DNA from: Spinacia oleracea
Taxonomy: Eukaryota; Streptophyta; Magnoliopsida; Caryophyllales; Amaranthaceae
Assembly (NCBI RefSeq): GCF_020520425.1
Contig: NC_079487.1
Coordinates: 88,479,141 to 88,543,140, forward strand
Length of the DNA: 64,000 nt
Direction of reading: 5' to 3'
Shown here: in pieces, positions 35,600 to 47,250 of the stretch
Numbering within the stretch: the first letter of the stretch is position 1
Layout of the letters: each line of letters starts with the position of its first letter
Program-made: the position numbers and the translations under genes
The notes under the pieces: model-generated
Databases searched by the model: none
What the model was told of the DNA's origin: nothing
What the model saw: only the letters and a program-made list of their open reading frames with translations

Positions 35600-38500
35600 G
35601 ATTGCTTTAATTTTCAAGTTATTACTCATGATAAATGTTTAGACTTTGCATGCTTCAATGTGTGTTTTAATTATTGTTTATAATTAAATATCTTGCACTG
35701 CAGTAAATCCTTTTAGAAAGGTAACAGTAAATTTCCTCGATTGGTAGTGAATCCAAGAACGATTCACGGAAATGAGAGAAAATGAGCAATTTAAAATGTA
35801 CGTTTCTTTTAGCGACTTTTATGGTTGTTTTCGAATATCAAAATCGAATGGCAAACCAATTGGTGCTTGTGAATTCAAAATACAATGTAGTTTTGAGATC
35901 ATAAAGCATTGAGTTTAAACGCTCAGCTTTACCAATGGTTAACAACCTAAAATATTTTTTCCATTTAATTCTCGAATGAGTCTAGTCCCTAGACATTCGA
36001 GTAGATCGATGCTTAGAGAACTTTAGAAGCTTCTACTAAGATCATCTAGTTGAAACAAAATATTCAACATAAATTAAAATGGTAAAGAACCTTGTTGGTG
36101 ACATTGGACATGTCTAACAAAGTATAAAAGTCAACACTAAAGAATTCAATTCTTAAGACTATAAGAAAGGGTACAAGAAATAGGAAAACAAAGGAACAGA
36201 TGACAGGAATTTACAATTCCGTTTCTACCTATAAGTTTATGTTTAAAGAGAAGTGACCTAGGAATCAAACTTCCTTGGTATCATATACCGCTTGAGGTTC
36301 TTACTTCGGTAATAACTCAAATAATGGAAGCTAGGCTACACTAATGGCCTACAAGTGGGAAATGAAGCATGGCAATGCTACATTAGCTGTAGGGTCATCT
36401 AGGTTGTTTTAAGTCCTTTCAAGGCTGGAACTAAATGGCTATTTTGTTCCATAATCAACATACCTAAATTTCTGCTTCAAACACAGAAAGACTCACATTC
36501 AGAAGAACAAAAACAATTCTTGTTTGTTTGTTTATTTGAATGAAATGGTCATTTACGGGTTGAGTCAATATGCTTGATTAAAACAAACAACTCTTTAACA
36601 ATAAGAACTTTACTAGGTTCAAATCAAACCCTTGATTTGAGTTCCACTAATCTTTGGCATTGTTGCTTAGACCATGTCAACAAGTTAACATTCACAAGCT
36701 CTATTTTGATGGACTTTTGAAAGTTGATTGATTTCTAGATCATTTTAAGACAAACTAGTCTTACTTGTTGAAAGTAACAAAAGATATGAACTATTGTTAG
36801 AACGCCTAGACAATAGAGTTCAAAGCTAAAGAAAGATTTTATGACTTTATTATTTCACATGGATTTGAGTGAATATAGGTTTATTTACTCAAATGTGATA
36901 TAAGTTGAATCTGTTTGGCTAGTTCAAAGATTCAGAAGTATAAAATCCACTTGGCAAGAAATCATAAAGATCTAGGTTAAATCATGATTACTTGAGACTA
37001 AATATGATCATCAATGATTGTGTGTTGTAATTTCACAATCTAGGTCCATAAGATATGGCATATCTTAGTTGGAATAATCGAAGTCAATTAGTACTTGATT
37101 CGATTAACGATGAATCATAAAGACTTTTCCTATAATTTCTAAAACAAAATGCTCAACTACCACCAAACTAAACCAAATTCGTCAAAGCTATTGAAAAGTA
37201 ATTTCAGGATAACTTTTCATAAAATATATCTAGAGAGTTGCAAAACTCAGTGGGAGCTTAGTGTTTGTCATTCGACAAACTAAGGCCCAAGTATAGATAT
37301 ATGTTTCATTGTGATTTATTCAAATGAGACACAAGGGTATTGTTTCTACCACGAATTTTTGAGAACATAATGTTTGTTTGCTCGAAATAATGTCCTTTTG
37401 GAGATTCGTTTCCAAAATGACAAGTGGGAGAAAATAGACCTCGAAAGTCTTCGAGGCGAACAACAAACATAAACGGACATTCCGGAGGCTTTTCGAAGTG
37501 CTTCAGAAAATCCGAACTTATTCTGTAAGGACTTTACAAGTGGCTTTAAAGAATAGACATCTCTTAGAAGACTTTACAAGTGCTTCAAAGAGAACAGAAT
37601 ATTCAAAGGACTTTCAAGTGGCTATTGATATTCTATTGTTTGATGTTCTATACCCAAGTAGGCATAGAATTCAAGTCACTGAAACTATGAGATTCTTCTA
37701 TTAGATAGTGAAGAAACATAGAGATCAGGTCAATGAAACTATGAGATTCTTCTATTAAATAGTGAAGAAACCTACAACTTGCAGTCAAACTATTATCATA
37801 TAGATTAATGAGTTTGTGACTTGTAAGAAAGATATGACGAAATATAGATTCCCTAAAATGGTTAGAGGCCATATATAGACTATATGTTTAAATGGTTAGA
37901 GGCCATAAAACATACTAAATGTTTTGATGACAAAATTGAAATTTTGTTGATTTGCAAGAATAGTTTCACACCTATTGGTTGCAAGTTTGTTTTAAGGATA
38001 AAAACCATCAAACATGGAATTGTGTTCACGCACAAAGCTAGATTAGTTGCTAAAAGGTTACAAGCAAATTCATGGCATGGATTGTGTTGAAACCTCATGC
38101 ATAATCGTAATGCTCAAGTCTATAATTCAAGCAATAATTGCATATCGGTACATATAGCAATTGGATGACAAAACAATTCCTCAATAAAATGTTGGAATAA
38201 ACTATGTACATGGTATGTCATAGGATTTGTGGATCCAAATAAATGCTTGAAAAAGAAAGCTAGCTTATGAAATCTAAGTACAGATTTAAGCAAGCAATTG
38301 GGAATTAGAAATGTATTTTAGTGAAGCTAATAAGTATTTTAGTTTCATAAAATGTACATGATTCTTATAGATATATAAGAAGTTTAGTGGGAGTACATAA
38401 AACTTAATTGGTCCTATGTGTATCACACACATATCTCTCTATTGTGAAATAACATTCAAATGCTAATAACTTAGGTTTGAAATTATTCATCAATGTTGGA

Positions 38501-39650
38501 CCAAGGCGAAACTTAGTGCATACTGGGTATTAAGATCTATTTACAAAGATCTTATATTAATGTTTTAGATTAAGTAATGGCATTTACTAAATCAAACACG
38601 AATGACTCCATTGGAGATATTCGACCCATGTGAATAAATCTAAGTAAAGAATGTTTGAACTATGTATAAGCATTTACTAAGTTAAACATCCAAGGATCTA
38701 AGTAAGATTCTTAACCTATATTATATGTCAAAAAATTTAGCTGGATTTAGTATCTACTGAAACTAGATGAGCTAAAGTTACATGAATAGAATTCAATTGG
38801 GAATTATTCTGCAAAAGAATTTATCATGTATGATATAATATGAGGATCGCCAAAAACGTATCGTATGACTTTAGGCATGACGAACATATACCAATCTCTA
38901 TTGATCTAAGTGAAGATCAACTAGATTGAGATCAAGAATACTTATGGTACTTGAAAAGGTACATAGGAATAGTTCTTGATTCAAGGAAATAAAGATATGC
39001 TAAATATTGATGCTACACGCATAAACACTGGCAAAGGATCAAGCAAAGACCCTTTGGAGTTAACCATTGACAAGGACGAGCTAAAGAGCATCGTGATTTG
39101 AAATGGCAACATGGATTGGAGACCATGAGTTGTTGCGTGGGAAATTAAATTTCTAAGTTCTAAGATATAGTTGGAAAGTCTTCCGCATATCTGTGAACTG
39201 CTTGGATAAGTAAATCCAAACAAAGCATCACTAGCAACCTATATAGTTGAAGTAAAAGTACTTATTGCCTAAGAAGCAATAAAATAGAGTTGTTTATATT
39301 AAAGAGTTCTTCATTGAACTTGGGAAGATCACATATCTGTTGACTTAATGGTTCTTCATTGCAAAATGCGTAGAACCACTAATGTAGCAAGAAAGACTAG
39401 ATCACAAAATAAACATACTCAAAAGTTCTTATCATCATATCTCGAAGAACATTCGATGAAAAGGATGTTAAGATTGGCAAAGCGTGATAACTAAACCTAT
39501 GCAACAAATGAGAAGCAACGCTCACGTTGTAGCATTGGAAATCAAGCATAGCTTTGAATTCCATGAACTGTTTTAAAGATGGGTTTGAGGCCCATGGTTG
39601 TAAAACAATGGGGTTGAACATTTATCATATATGAAATGTATTTTCATATT
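35600..39650 (+). pseudogene. Decayed copia gag-pol of the outer element
   Basis: The stretch 34563-35560 closely matches the leader of the inner element (27206-28230). After that the similarity collapses. Scattered remains can still be placed in the order of a copia pol: ACAAGTGGGAGAAAA...GACCTCGAA near 37420, matching the integrase/RT linker of the inner element; an RT block near 37900-38090 with PIGCKFVLRIK, THKARLVAKR and a histidine-glycine pair; and RNase-H-side fragments near 38900-39560. Stops occur in all frames. Good similarity returns at about 39650 in the 3' non-coding part. Confidence 0.75.
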
Positions 39651-40756
39651 CCATTTAATATTGGTTTAGTATTAAATGATGAATCCCTTCAATTTGACGA
39701 AATATTCAAGATAGACTGTCAGGACCAGTCCTGTGACTAAGAAATGTCTATCAAGTGAACTTGAATGTCAAAAGTTGAGAATGGTCCCTGGTCGGAGTTT
39801 TCTATAAAATTGGACGCATAGAAAACGTGGGACGATTAGAATGCAAGATGACTAGTAGTTCTGTTTCTTGAACTATGTGGACATGGCAATGTCATAATCA
39901 TTTGCATAGATACTTACTTTGGGAAGACTAGTATCGGACAAGACCTATGAAACTTTACTGTAAGAGATGAAAATCTGTCATAAGTAAATTTCATTAAAAT
40001 TATTAGACACTAAATCCTCAATACCTGAGTGATTTGAGATTACTTGTTTGAGAACTGGTTGCTTTGACGTTGACCAACCGTCGCACCGTAAAAGGAGGCT
40101 ATAAAGGCAACGCTCAGGTAATCACCTATCAAACGAAGTCTAATCTCAAGATCGCAAGATTGGGATTGTCCTCCCATAAATCGGGATGAGATGCTTAAAA
40201 GTTGTACAAGGCCACTCGGAGAGCTAGAAACTGTGAAATGCATGGCCGTGCTCGGATGAATCATAGGCTATGATTATCTGTTTATTTGATCAGTTGAACT
40301 CTGAAACCGAGGAACACCTCTGGACATAATAAGGATGACAACTCTTACCTTATGTTCAAGAGCAAGCATCGAGCGACAAAGGAATTAGGAAATGCACACT
40401 TGTCCCTAAGGACAAGTGGGAGACTGAAGGAAATAATGCCCTTGGTCCAAGTATGCATTCTATGTTAAGTCTAATAAATGCGGTTCAGTATTAATTAACA
40501 AGTTAATAATTCAGTGAGATCAAGTGAGCTGAATGCCTAGCTAGAGGCCGCTTTAGTTCAAGTAGAATTAATGATATTAATCCACAGCTTACTCTTGACT
40601 GAACCCGTAGGGTCACACAAATAGTACGTAAACGGATCAAGTATTTAATGGCATTAAATACTCCATCTATGGATATTCGGAATCGACGGATCTTGGTTTC
40701 AGTGGGAGCTGAGATCGTCACAGGCAAGAAATGAATACTCCGGAAACGATGATATT

Positions 40757-42428
40757 CACTAGTGGAAAAAACGCCTATTGAAGCTCCCTTGTTGGGGCGG
40801 GCATTTAAAAGCACGCTTCAACATCCACAAGTCAACGCGGGTCAAAGATTTTAATGAGATTTCGGTGCGGGCTTCTAAACTGTTCGCTTCAACAGACTCT
40901 ATTAGGGCGGGCTTTGTTGTTGCACGCTTCAACCAATTCAAGGCTATTGGGCCGAACATTATACTGTTCGCTTCAAGAGACTCTCTGCCTAAATATAATA
41001 TCCAACTCACCAGAATTAGGGTTATTTTATATCCTCATTCCCTCTTACCTTTTATTCTCCTTTGCCGTTTCTTCTCTCTCTCTCCTTATTTCCTAGATCT
41101 TTTCTCATCTTCATCTCCTTTAATTTTTTTTTTTGCGATTTCAATTTTTCTTGAAGAAAAAAACCTTGGATCAATCTTCGTCCACCCTATTATTTCCTCC
41201 AGTGTGGCGTTTTTTCTCCTTTCGAGTCCTTTGGAGGCGCTGGTGGAAGCTCCGGCCAGGTAACTATAACCGGTATAATAGGTGAGATTCTACTTTGTTC
41301 GTTCAACTTTTCCATTTAATTTTTGATTAAATTTTGTTTTTTGCTCTATTTTCTACTTTGTTCATGATTTGAGGATGTTTTGATTTCTTTGATAATGTCG
41401 GTAGTTAACTCGATTTTTTGGGGAAAATTTGTTGTTAAGCTTATTGATTTGATGATCGATCTTCAGTCATAAGATTCGTCTCCGACGGTACGATCTCGAT
41501 GGCGGAAATGGGTTAGTTTAATTTACTTGCCTTTTATTTCATTCAACAAAATCTCATTTTAATGTTAATTAGAAGTTTTACAATCTGATTTTTTTTCTTT
41601 AAGTTATATTTTAGATCCAAAATTTAGTTTTCATCTAAATTTTTGTCTTGTTTATGTTCATTTTTTGAATAAGTTTTTGAAAAATACTTTGGTTTTGTTT
41701 ATCTATATTTTCATTTCTGGTACATTTTCACGGCAAGTGTTTTGTAATTTTTGATCTTATTATTTCATATTTTAAGGATCTTCATTTCTGTTTTACTGTT
41801 ATTGTTCATTAAATGGTATCTTACTTTTTTTTCCTTTTTTGCAGGTTTGTCATGGCTGGGAGATTCGCTAGCTAATGAATATGCAAACAAATACATTTCT
41901 GTTTCAATGGAGTTGTCAATTTTCTTAGCTTGGCCTTGGCTTTTTCTTACCTATTTGTACTTGAATTTACTCAATTTTGTAAGATAGTACTCTGTATAAT
42001 CTAATACGGAGTAATATAGAGACCAAGATGTATTATTCTCGATTTGTACTCCTTATTTGATCAATAATAAATAAATAAAATTTAGTCTTTCAAAATTTTT
42101 GTCTGCAAAACTTTAATAACATTTGCACACCTACCAATTACCAAGACCCAACCCATAAAAGGTAAAATGTACGAAATGACTTTCTCTTCAATCTGTTGAG
42201 GCGGGCAAAAGTAGGTGTGCAGCCTCGACAGAGCTCAATTATGAGGCTTATTTTTGGGTCTGTTGAGGCGGGCATTACCAAAGCCCCCCTCAACAGGAAA
42301 CTTTTTGTGGCGAACAAAGCCCCCCTCAACAACTATGGGGCCTGTTGAAGCCCCCTCTGTTAAAGCGGGCCATGTCCGCCTCAACAAGTCTTAAATGCCC
42401 GCCTTAATAGGGGTTTTTTCCACTAGTG
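40757..42428. mobile_element. Non-autonomous CACTA (En/Spm-like) transposon
   Basis: The ends are CACTAGTGGAAAAAACGCC and its inverse (GGGGTTTTTTCCACTAGTG), flanked by the 3-bp duplication ATT (40754-40756 and 42429-42431). Subterminal regions carry repeated phrases such as GGCGGGC and TTGAAGC/GTTGAGG in both orientations, as expected for transposase-binding repeats. No transposase is encoded. The interior instead looks like a small transcription unit. Confidence 0.93.
41499..41987 (+). CDS. Small spliced gene-like unit inside the CACTA element (51 codons)
   Basis: A CT-rich leader (about 41030-41259) ends at CCAG followed by GTAAC. A second exon starts after CTTCAG at 41467 and contains ATG at 41499. 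Its donor is at 41512 (GTTAGT), and a third exon begins after TTTTTTGCAG at 41845. Joining 41499-41511 to 41845-41987 gives 51 in-frame codons and a stop. The product starts MAEMGLSWLGDSLANEY and has one strongly hydrophobic helix (FLAWPWLFLTYLYL). AATAAA signals follow at about 42063-42080. I do not recognise the protein. It could be a captured gene end or a transcript native to this CACTA family. Confidence 0.4.
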
Positions 42429-43485
42429 ATTGCCGGAAACGGAAATATGGATCGTATCGGAAATATAAATATTATCCAAGTCGTAGATGTTGCCGGAAAC
42501 GGAAACATGGTACGTATCGGAAAATATTATCGGAAATGGAAATATTGCCGGAATCGGAAATATTGCCGGAAACGGAAATATTGTCAGAATCGGAAATATT
42601 ATCGGAATCGGAAAATAATTCCGGAAACGGAAATATTAAATATTTGTTCGAAACGGAAATTGATTCCGGAATCGGAAATGTTAAATATTGTTCGTATCGG
42701 AAATGAATTCCGGAACCGGGAATTTAATCGGAAGCGTATCGTACGAATAAGCATCGGACGAGGCCTGCCGGACGAGGGCCCAGCACGAAGCCAGGCCATC
42801 GCCCAGCAAGCCACACGCATTCAACAACACGCCAATGCCTCGACCAGGCCCAGCGCAAGGCCAGTCCCAGCCAAGGCTGGCGCGCGCGCACAAATGGGCT
42901 GCGGGCAGTGGGCCTGTGCGCCGTGCGCACAGCGTGGGCCGCAAGGCTTGCGCATGGGCGTGCGGTGCGTGTGTACGTGCTATACGAATCCTAAAGCTAT
43001 TGGAATTCGTGCATAGATTAAATCCTAATCCTAAAGATTAAATTAATTATTTAGAGTTCTAATAGGATTCTAATTAATTAATTAGTATTCTAACAGGATT
43101 CGAAATCCTTTCCAAGGTTCTATAAATATATGCCTAGGGTCATAAATTTATATACAAGTTTTCAAGTATTCAAAACTAGGATTTTTAAGCAGAAAAATCA
43201 GCCATAACTCTTGCCTATTTAGCCGAAAATAAGTAGTACCTTAAGGGCGATTCTAGTTGGTCAATCTTAAGGCGGATCCAGACGTGCTGTGGACTATCTA
43301 CGGAGGGACGACACTTGGAGTCCTAAAGACTTGTTCTTGTTCGGTTCGGGCGCAGCTAGGGAAGGCACGCAACAAAGAGTATGCATCTAAACTATGCTAA
43401 ATGATTATGTGTAAATAATATGTTTTCCTGGCTTTATGGTTTTTCCGCATGATTTATGAATTGTCATATGTATCATAACCTAACA

Positions 43486-46188
43486 ACCATACCACAGATA
43501 GGATCTACAAATAGCATTAATCTTCTTGAGTACAGCTTTTGGAAAGATGAAAATTTGTGCCCAATAGACACAAATACTCATAAGAACTGAGTTCACCAAT
43601 TGGGTTCTGCCAGCAAATGAGATATTTCTGGAACTCCAAATTTTGATTCTAGCAACCATCTTTTCCACCAAACCTTCATAATCAGCTTGCTTTAGTTTAC
43701 AAGCACTAATAGGAACCCCTAGATATCTAAAGGGAAGAGTACCAAACTGGAAACCAGTGTTGCCAGCAATAGCATCCATTTCAGAACTACTAAGCCCAAC
43801 AATAAATAGAGGATTTGGAAGCATTCACAGTAAGGCCAGTGGTAGCAGAGAACACATTGAATCCATCCATCATGAGTTGAACCACCTCAGGGTCTCCTTT
43901 ACAGAACATCAGTAAGTCATCAACAAAGCAAAGGTGGTTGAGAGACAATCTCCTACACCTTGGGTGGAAGCTAAAAAGGGGATGCTCACTCACTGTAATC
44001 ATGGCTCTGGAGAAATACTCCATACACAGGGTGAAAAGAAGGGGGGAAAGAGGATCCCCTTGTCTTAGCCCTCTCTTTGGCTGAATAAGGGAAGTAGGAG
44101 CACCATTGATAAGAATGGAATACTGAGTTGTGGTAAGACAGGTCATAATGAGACTGATGAAGTGAGTAGGGAACCCTAAATCAGTCATGATCTCTCTGAT
44201 AAACTCCCACTCCACTGTATCATAAGCTTTCCTCAAGTCAAGCTTCGGCAAACTGCACTTAGCTTTTTGGCTGTTTCTATACATCTTAACCAAATCTTGA
44301 CAAACAAGCACATTGTGCAGAATAGATCTACCAGACACAAAAGCACCCTGATTAGGGGAGATTATGTCAGGAAGAACAGCATTGAGTTTCCTACACAAAA
44401 GCTTGGAAATGCACTTGTAAATAACTGAGCAACAGGCAATGGGCCTAAAATCCCCAACAGTTGCAGGAACACTGACTTTAGGCACAAGAGTGATAGAAGT
44501 CACATTAATTTCTTTCAGAATTTTCCCTGTAGAGAAAAAAATCTGTAACTGCTGCATGTATGTCATGCTTGATGGTGTCCCAAGAGTGCTTGAAGAACAA
44601 GCTGCCAAAACCATCCATACCAGGGGCCTTGTTGTTTGGAATGTCATCCAGAACATATTTGATATCATCCACTGAGAAATTACACTGCAACAAATTCTTA
44701 TGGTTCTCAGTAAGTCTTTCCCCTTTATCCATTATTACAGATTGAACATGGGCCCTATCCTTCATCTGAGTGCAAAAAAGAGATTTGTAAAACTGGACAA
44801 AGGCATCTTGCACCCCCTCATCTGTTTTGACCCACACACCTTGCTGGTTTTGAATAGCGTGAATCCTATTTTGCTTCCTTCTGTGTTTGATACTCTGGTG
44901 AAAAGCCCTAGTGTTTTCATCACCATTTTGCAACCAGTGGACCTTGGCAGTCTGTTGGAGAAAGGAGACAAATCTCTCATTAGTCAACTTGTAAGATTGG
45001 CTAGCAGCTCTCTCAGCAGATGCAAGAGAACTATTGGAGGGATCAACATGCATCTGTTTTTGAGTCTCCAAGAATGCACTATAACATCTGTGCTTATCAG
45101 CTTCTACATTGCTAAAAGCTTCTTTATTCAGAGCTCTCAAGTCAGCTTTAATCCATTTCATCTTCTGTATAACTCTGTACATGGGACACCCATACACATA
45201 TCTATCCCATTTTTTGCTGATGAGATCATGGTACCCTGGTGCAGTGATCCACATGTTATAGAATCTAAATGGTTTCCTCTGTGTTCTGGCATTGTAGCAA
45301 GAAAGCACCATGGGACAGTGGTCAAACTCCCCTTCAGGAAGAAAGGTAGCCTCAACATTCTCCAATAGTGCATCCCATTCAGCATTTGCTACCACCCTAT
45401 CAATCCTAGAAAACACCCTGTCCTCCCCATCTTGTTTATTATTCCAAGTAAAGAATCTCCCCATGGTTTTAACTTCTGTAAGATTGCAGGCCAGCATACA
45501 AGCTCTCATAGGTTGAATCTCAGTTTCTCTAACAGTGGAGCCTAATCTGTCACCCAAAGCTAGCAGGGCATTAAAATCACCCATGACAACCCAAGCACCC
45601 CTACAAAGCAAAGCCAGCTGTTGTAATTGGTCCCACAAGGGTTCTCTCCCTTTCCTGTCATTCATGCCATACACAAAGGTGCAAAAAAACACCTTACCTG
45701 AACATCTAGCAGTAACACTACAGTGGATCATTTGAGGGTCCATATGGATTATGTCAACAGTGAAAGAATCAGGGTCCCAAGCTACAATTATTCTACCATT
45801 TTTGTGACAGCTGACATTAGAAGTGAAGCACCAGGAAGGGCAAACATTAAGATATAAGTCACCCATCCTGTGAGCTTTCACTCTTGTTTCCAGAAGGCCA
45901 AACAGCTTGATCTGATGAGAAGTAATCATACCTTTCACCAATTGCTGCTTATCTTTCCTGTTTAGCCCTCTGACATTCCAGCAGAGCATGCTTCCATCAG
46001 GTGCAGGGGTGTTCAGCCCCTTCCCTGATGCAGAACCAAGACTTCCAGTGTTGTGAGTCAATTCATTGTGATCATCAGTTTCATTAATCTCTAGAATCTG
46101 AAACTTGTTCCCAGTGCTAACTGGTTTCAGTTGAGTACATTTCTGTTTACTAAAACCAGTTGCTAGTACAAACCCATTAGGTTCAGAG
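43486..46188 (-). pseudogene. LINE-B ORF2, endonuclease and reverse transcriptase part
   Basis: The reading frame enters from the truncated 5' end. The endonuclease (about 45980-45270) shows MLCWNVRGLNRKDKQ, the LLETRV motif, WVVMGDFNALL, SRIDRVVAN and the final DHCPMVL. The reverse transcriptase (about 44750-43800) shows NKAPGMDGF, FRPIACCSVIYKCISK, GAFVSGRSI, LDLRKAYDTVEW, GLRQGDPLSP and FVDD (the catalytic YxDD box). Two frameshifts break it, one in an A run near 44530 and one near 43815. The thumb region continues to the copia insertion at 43486. It is inactive, but most catalytic residues are still readable. Confidence 0.9.
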
Positions 46189-46257
46189 TAATGGATAATT
46201 TATTAATATAAGGCATTAAGCTTTTCCCTCAAAAAATAAATAAAAGAAATACTCCAT

Positions 46258-47250
46258 AGTTAACTTATCCATACTCAGCCATTGCAAATTTGAGTATGGG
46301 TTTGTGACTCGCTAGTCGCTTAAAATTGCATTAAGATGTAAGTCTACTCGAGTACTCGCTATTGCAATTGCCTCTACATTTTTTAACTGTCAATTTTAGC
46401 CCATTTTGCCATTTAATTTTCTATTGTAAAACCAAATGCTACTTTGTATTAATTTTTTCACAATTTTAGAAATTGTCAAATTCAATTATAGTCAAAGTGG
46501 TGTGGCAAAAAATGTGAAAGTTATATCCAAAATTACAAAAATAAAAAAAATGTCAAAGTAGAACATTTTCTAACAGAGTACTTGTCGTTGGCTTTCCACC
46601 AGTAAATTTTGTGTTAGTCTTTGTCACCTAATAAGAAAATACTACTAGTCTTCTAGTGTTTGCTGCCAATGTTAATCATGCAACACTGAGCATGGAATAA
46701 TTGCCAAAAAAAAAAAAAAACACTGACCATGGAATTTAATGTAGAAAAGCAAGCACACTATGTTATCTTGTGTAGTAATAGAATAAAGAGGGTAATTTTA
46801 GCAATGTGTTATAAATATGCAAAGTTTTACACCTTCCAAAAGCAGAGCACAAGGCAGTCATAGAATCGCAACCGGTGTTCAACTGACTTCTGCTCTGGCA
46901 ACAATCAAAAGTTGAACAACATATCCCTCGAATCAATTAAATTACGGCCGATATACTATCTAAAAAACTAGTTTTAAAAAGCCTGCCTAATACTTTGTAT
47001 ATATCATTAGCTTCATCATCTACACATATAGCTGAAAACTAAAACTACAATCCACTATACACCGGAACACATGTTAGGCGCTGGACACAGCTGACTAATT
47101 GGCCATATGCCAAACATGGATGCCAGAAGCCTCACGACTGGACTGTTAAATCAAAATGAATTTGAGCCGTTCAAGAACCCATTGTAATAGGAAGGGTCAA
47201 GAAGCACAGGAAATCCTTCAGCTCAGAATAATCCAGAATAACAAATCAGC
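46258..47250. other. Intergenic DNA downstream of the FAP2-like gene
   Basis: AT-rich with no ORF. The part next to 47250 is the presumed 3' UTR of the FAP2-like gene. No element ends were identified. Confidence 0.35.

Larger units (their letters stand above)
20922..43485 (+). mobile_element. Outer copia LTR retrotransposon (non-autonomous, ~10.4 kb without insertions)
   Basis: The element begins TGAAGGAAATAATG (20922), ends CATAACCTAACA (43485), and is flanked by ACCAT on both sides (20917-20921 and 43486-43490). The 5' LTR is 20922-22319 (1398 bp). The 3' LTR is 40425-43485, which is 1386 bp after removing a CACTA element. A tRNA-iMet-type primer site follows the 5' LTR. The internal part carries a 10.5-kb second copia element and a heavily decayed pol. 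The two LTRs differ by only a few substitutions and one ~10-bp gap, so the insertion is young although the coding part is ruined. Confidence 0.93.
40425..43485 (+). repeat. 3' LTR of outer copia element, interrupted by a CACTA element
   Basis: Matches 20922-22319 on both sides of 40757-42428. It lacks about 10 bp (GATGCTCGTGC region) relative to the 5' LTR. The insertion sits at the first unit of the CGGAAATATT array. Confidence 0.93.
19921..46188 (-). mobile_element. LINE-B: 3.7-kb minus-strand LINE split by copia insertions
   Basis: The element lies between two copies of TAATGGATAATTT (19908-19920 and 46189-46201), a 13-bp duplication. Its poly-A tail shows as the T run at 19921-19931. Without the inserted LTR elements it is 3699 bp. 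It encodes an apurinic endonuclease, reverse transcriptase and C-terminal zinc-binding region. ORF1 is missing, so it is 5'-truncated. Details are given in the two pseudogene entries. Confidence 0.9.
19698..46248 (+). mobile_element. LINE-C: older LINE 3' end, split by LINE-B
   Basis: Two pieces, 19698-19907 and 46189-46248, form one LINE tail. The first encodes FISWNHVKRDGNYVALHLAR and MPFGVEQIWENHYP, the end of a plant LINE RNase H domain. The second continues the same frame (VLMDN...) to a stop, then an A-rich tail (46230-46248). The right flank ATACTCCAT (46249-46257) repeats the left flank at 19687. Everything between 19921 and 46188 is later insertion. Confidence 0.75.
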
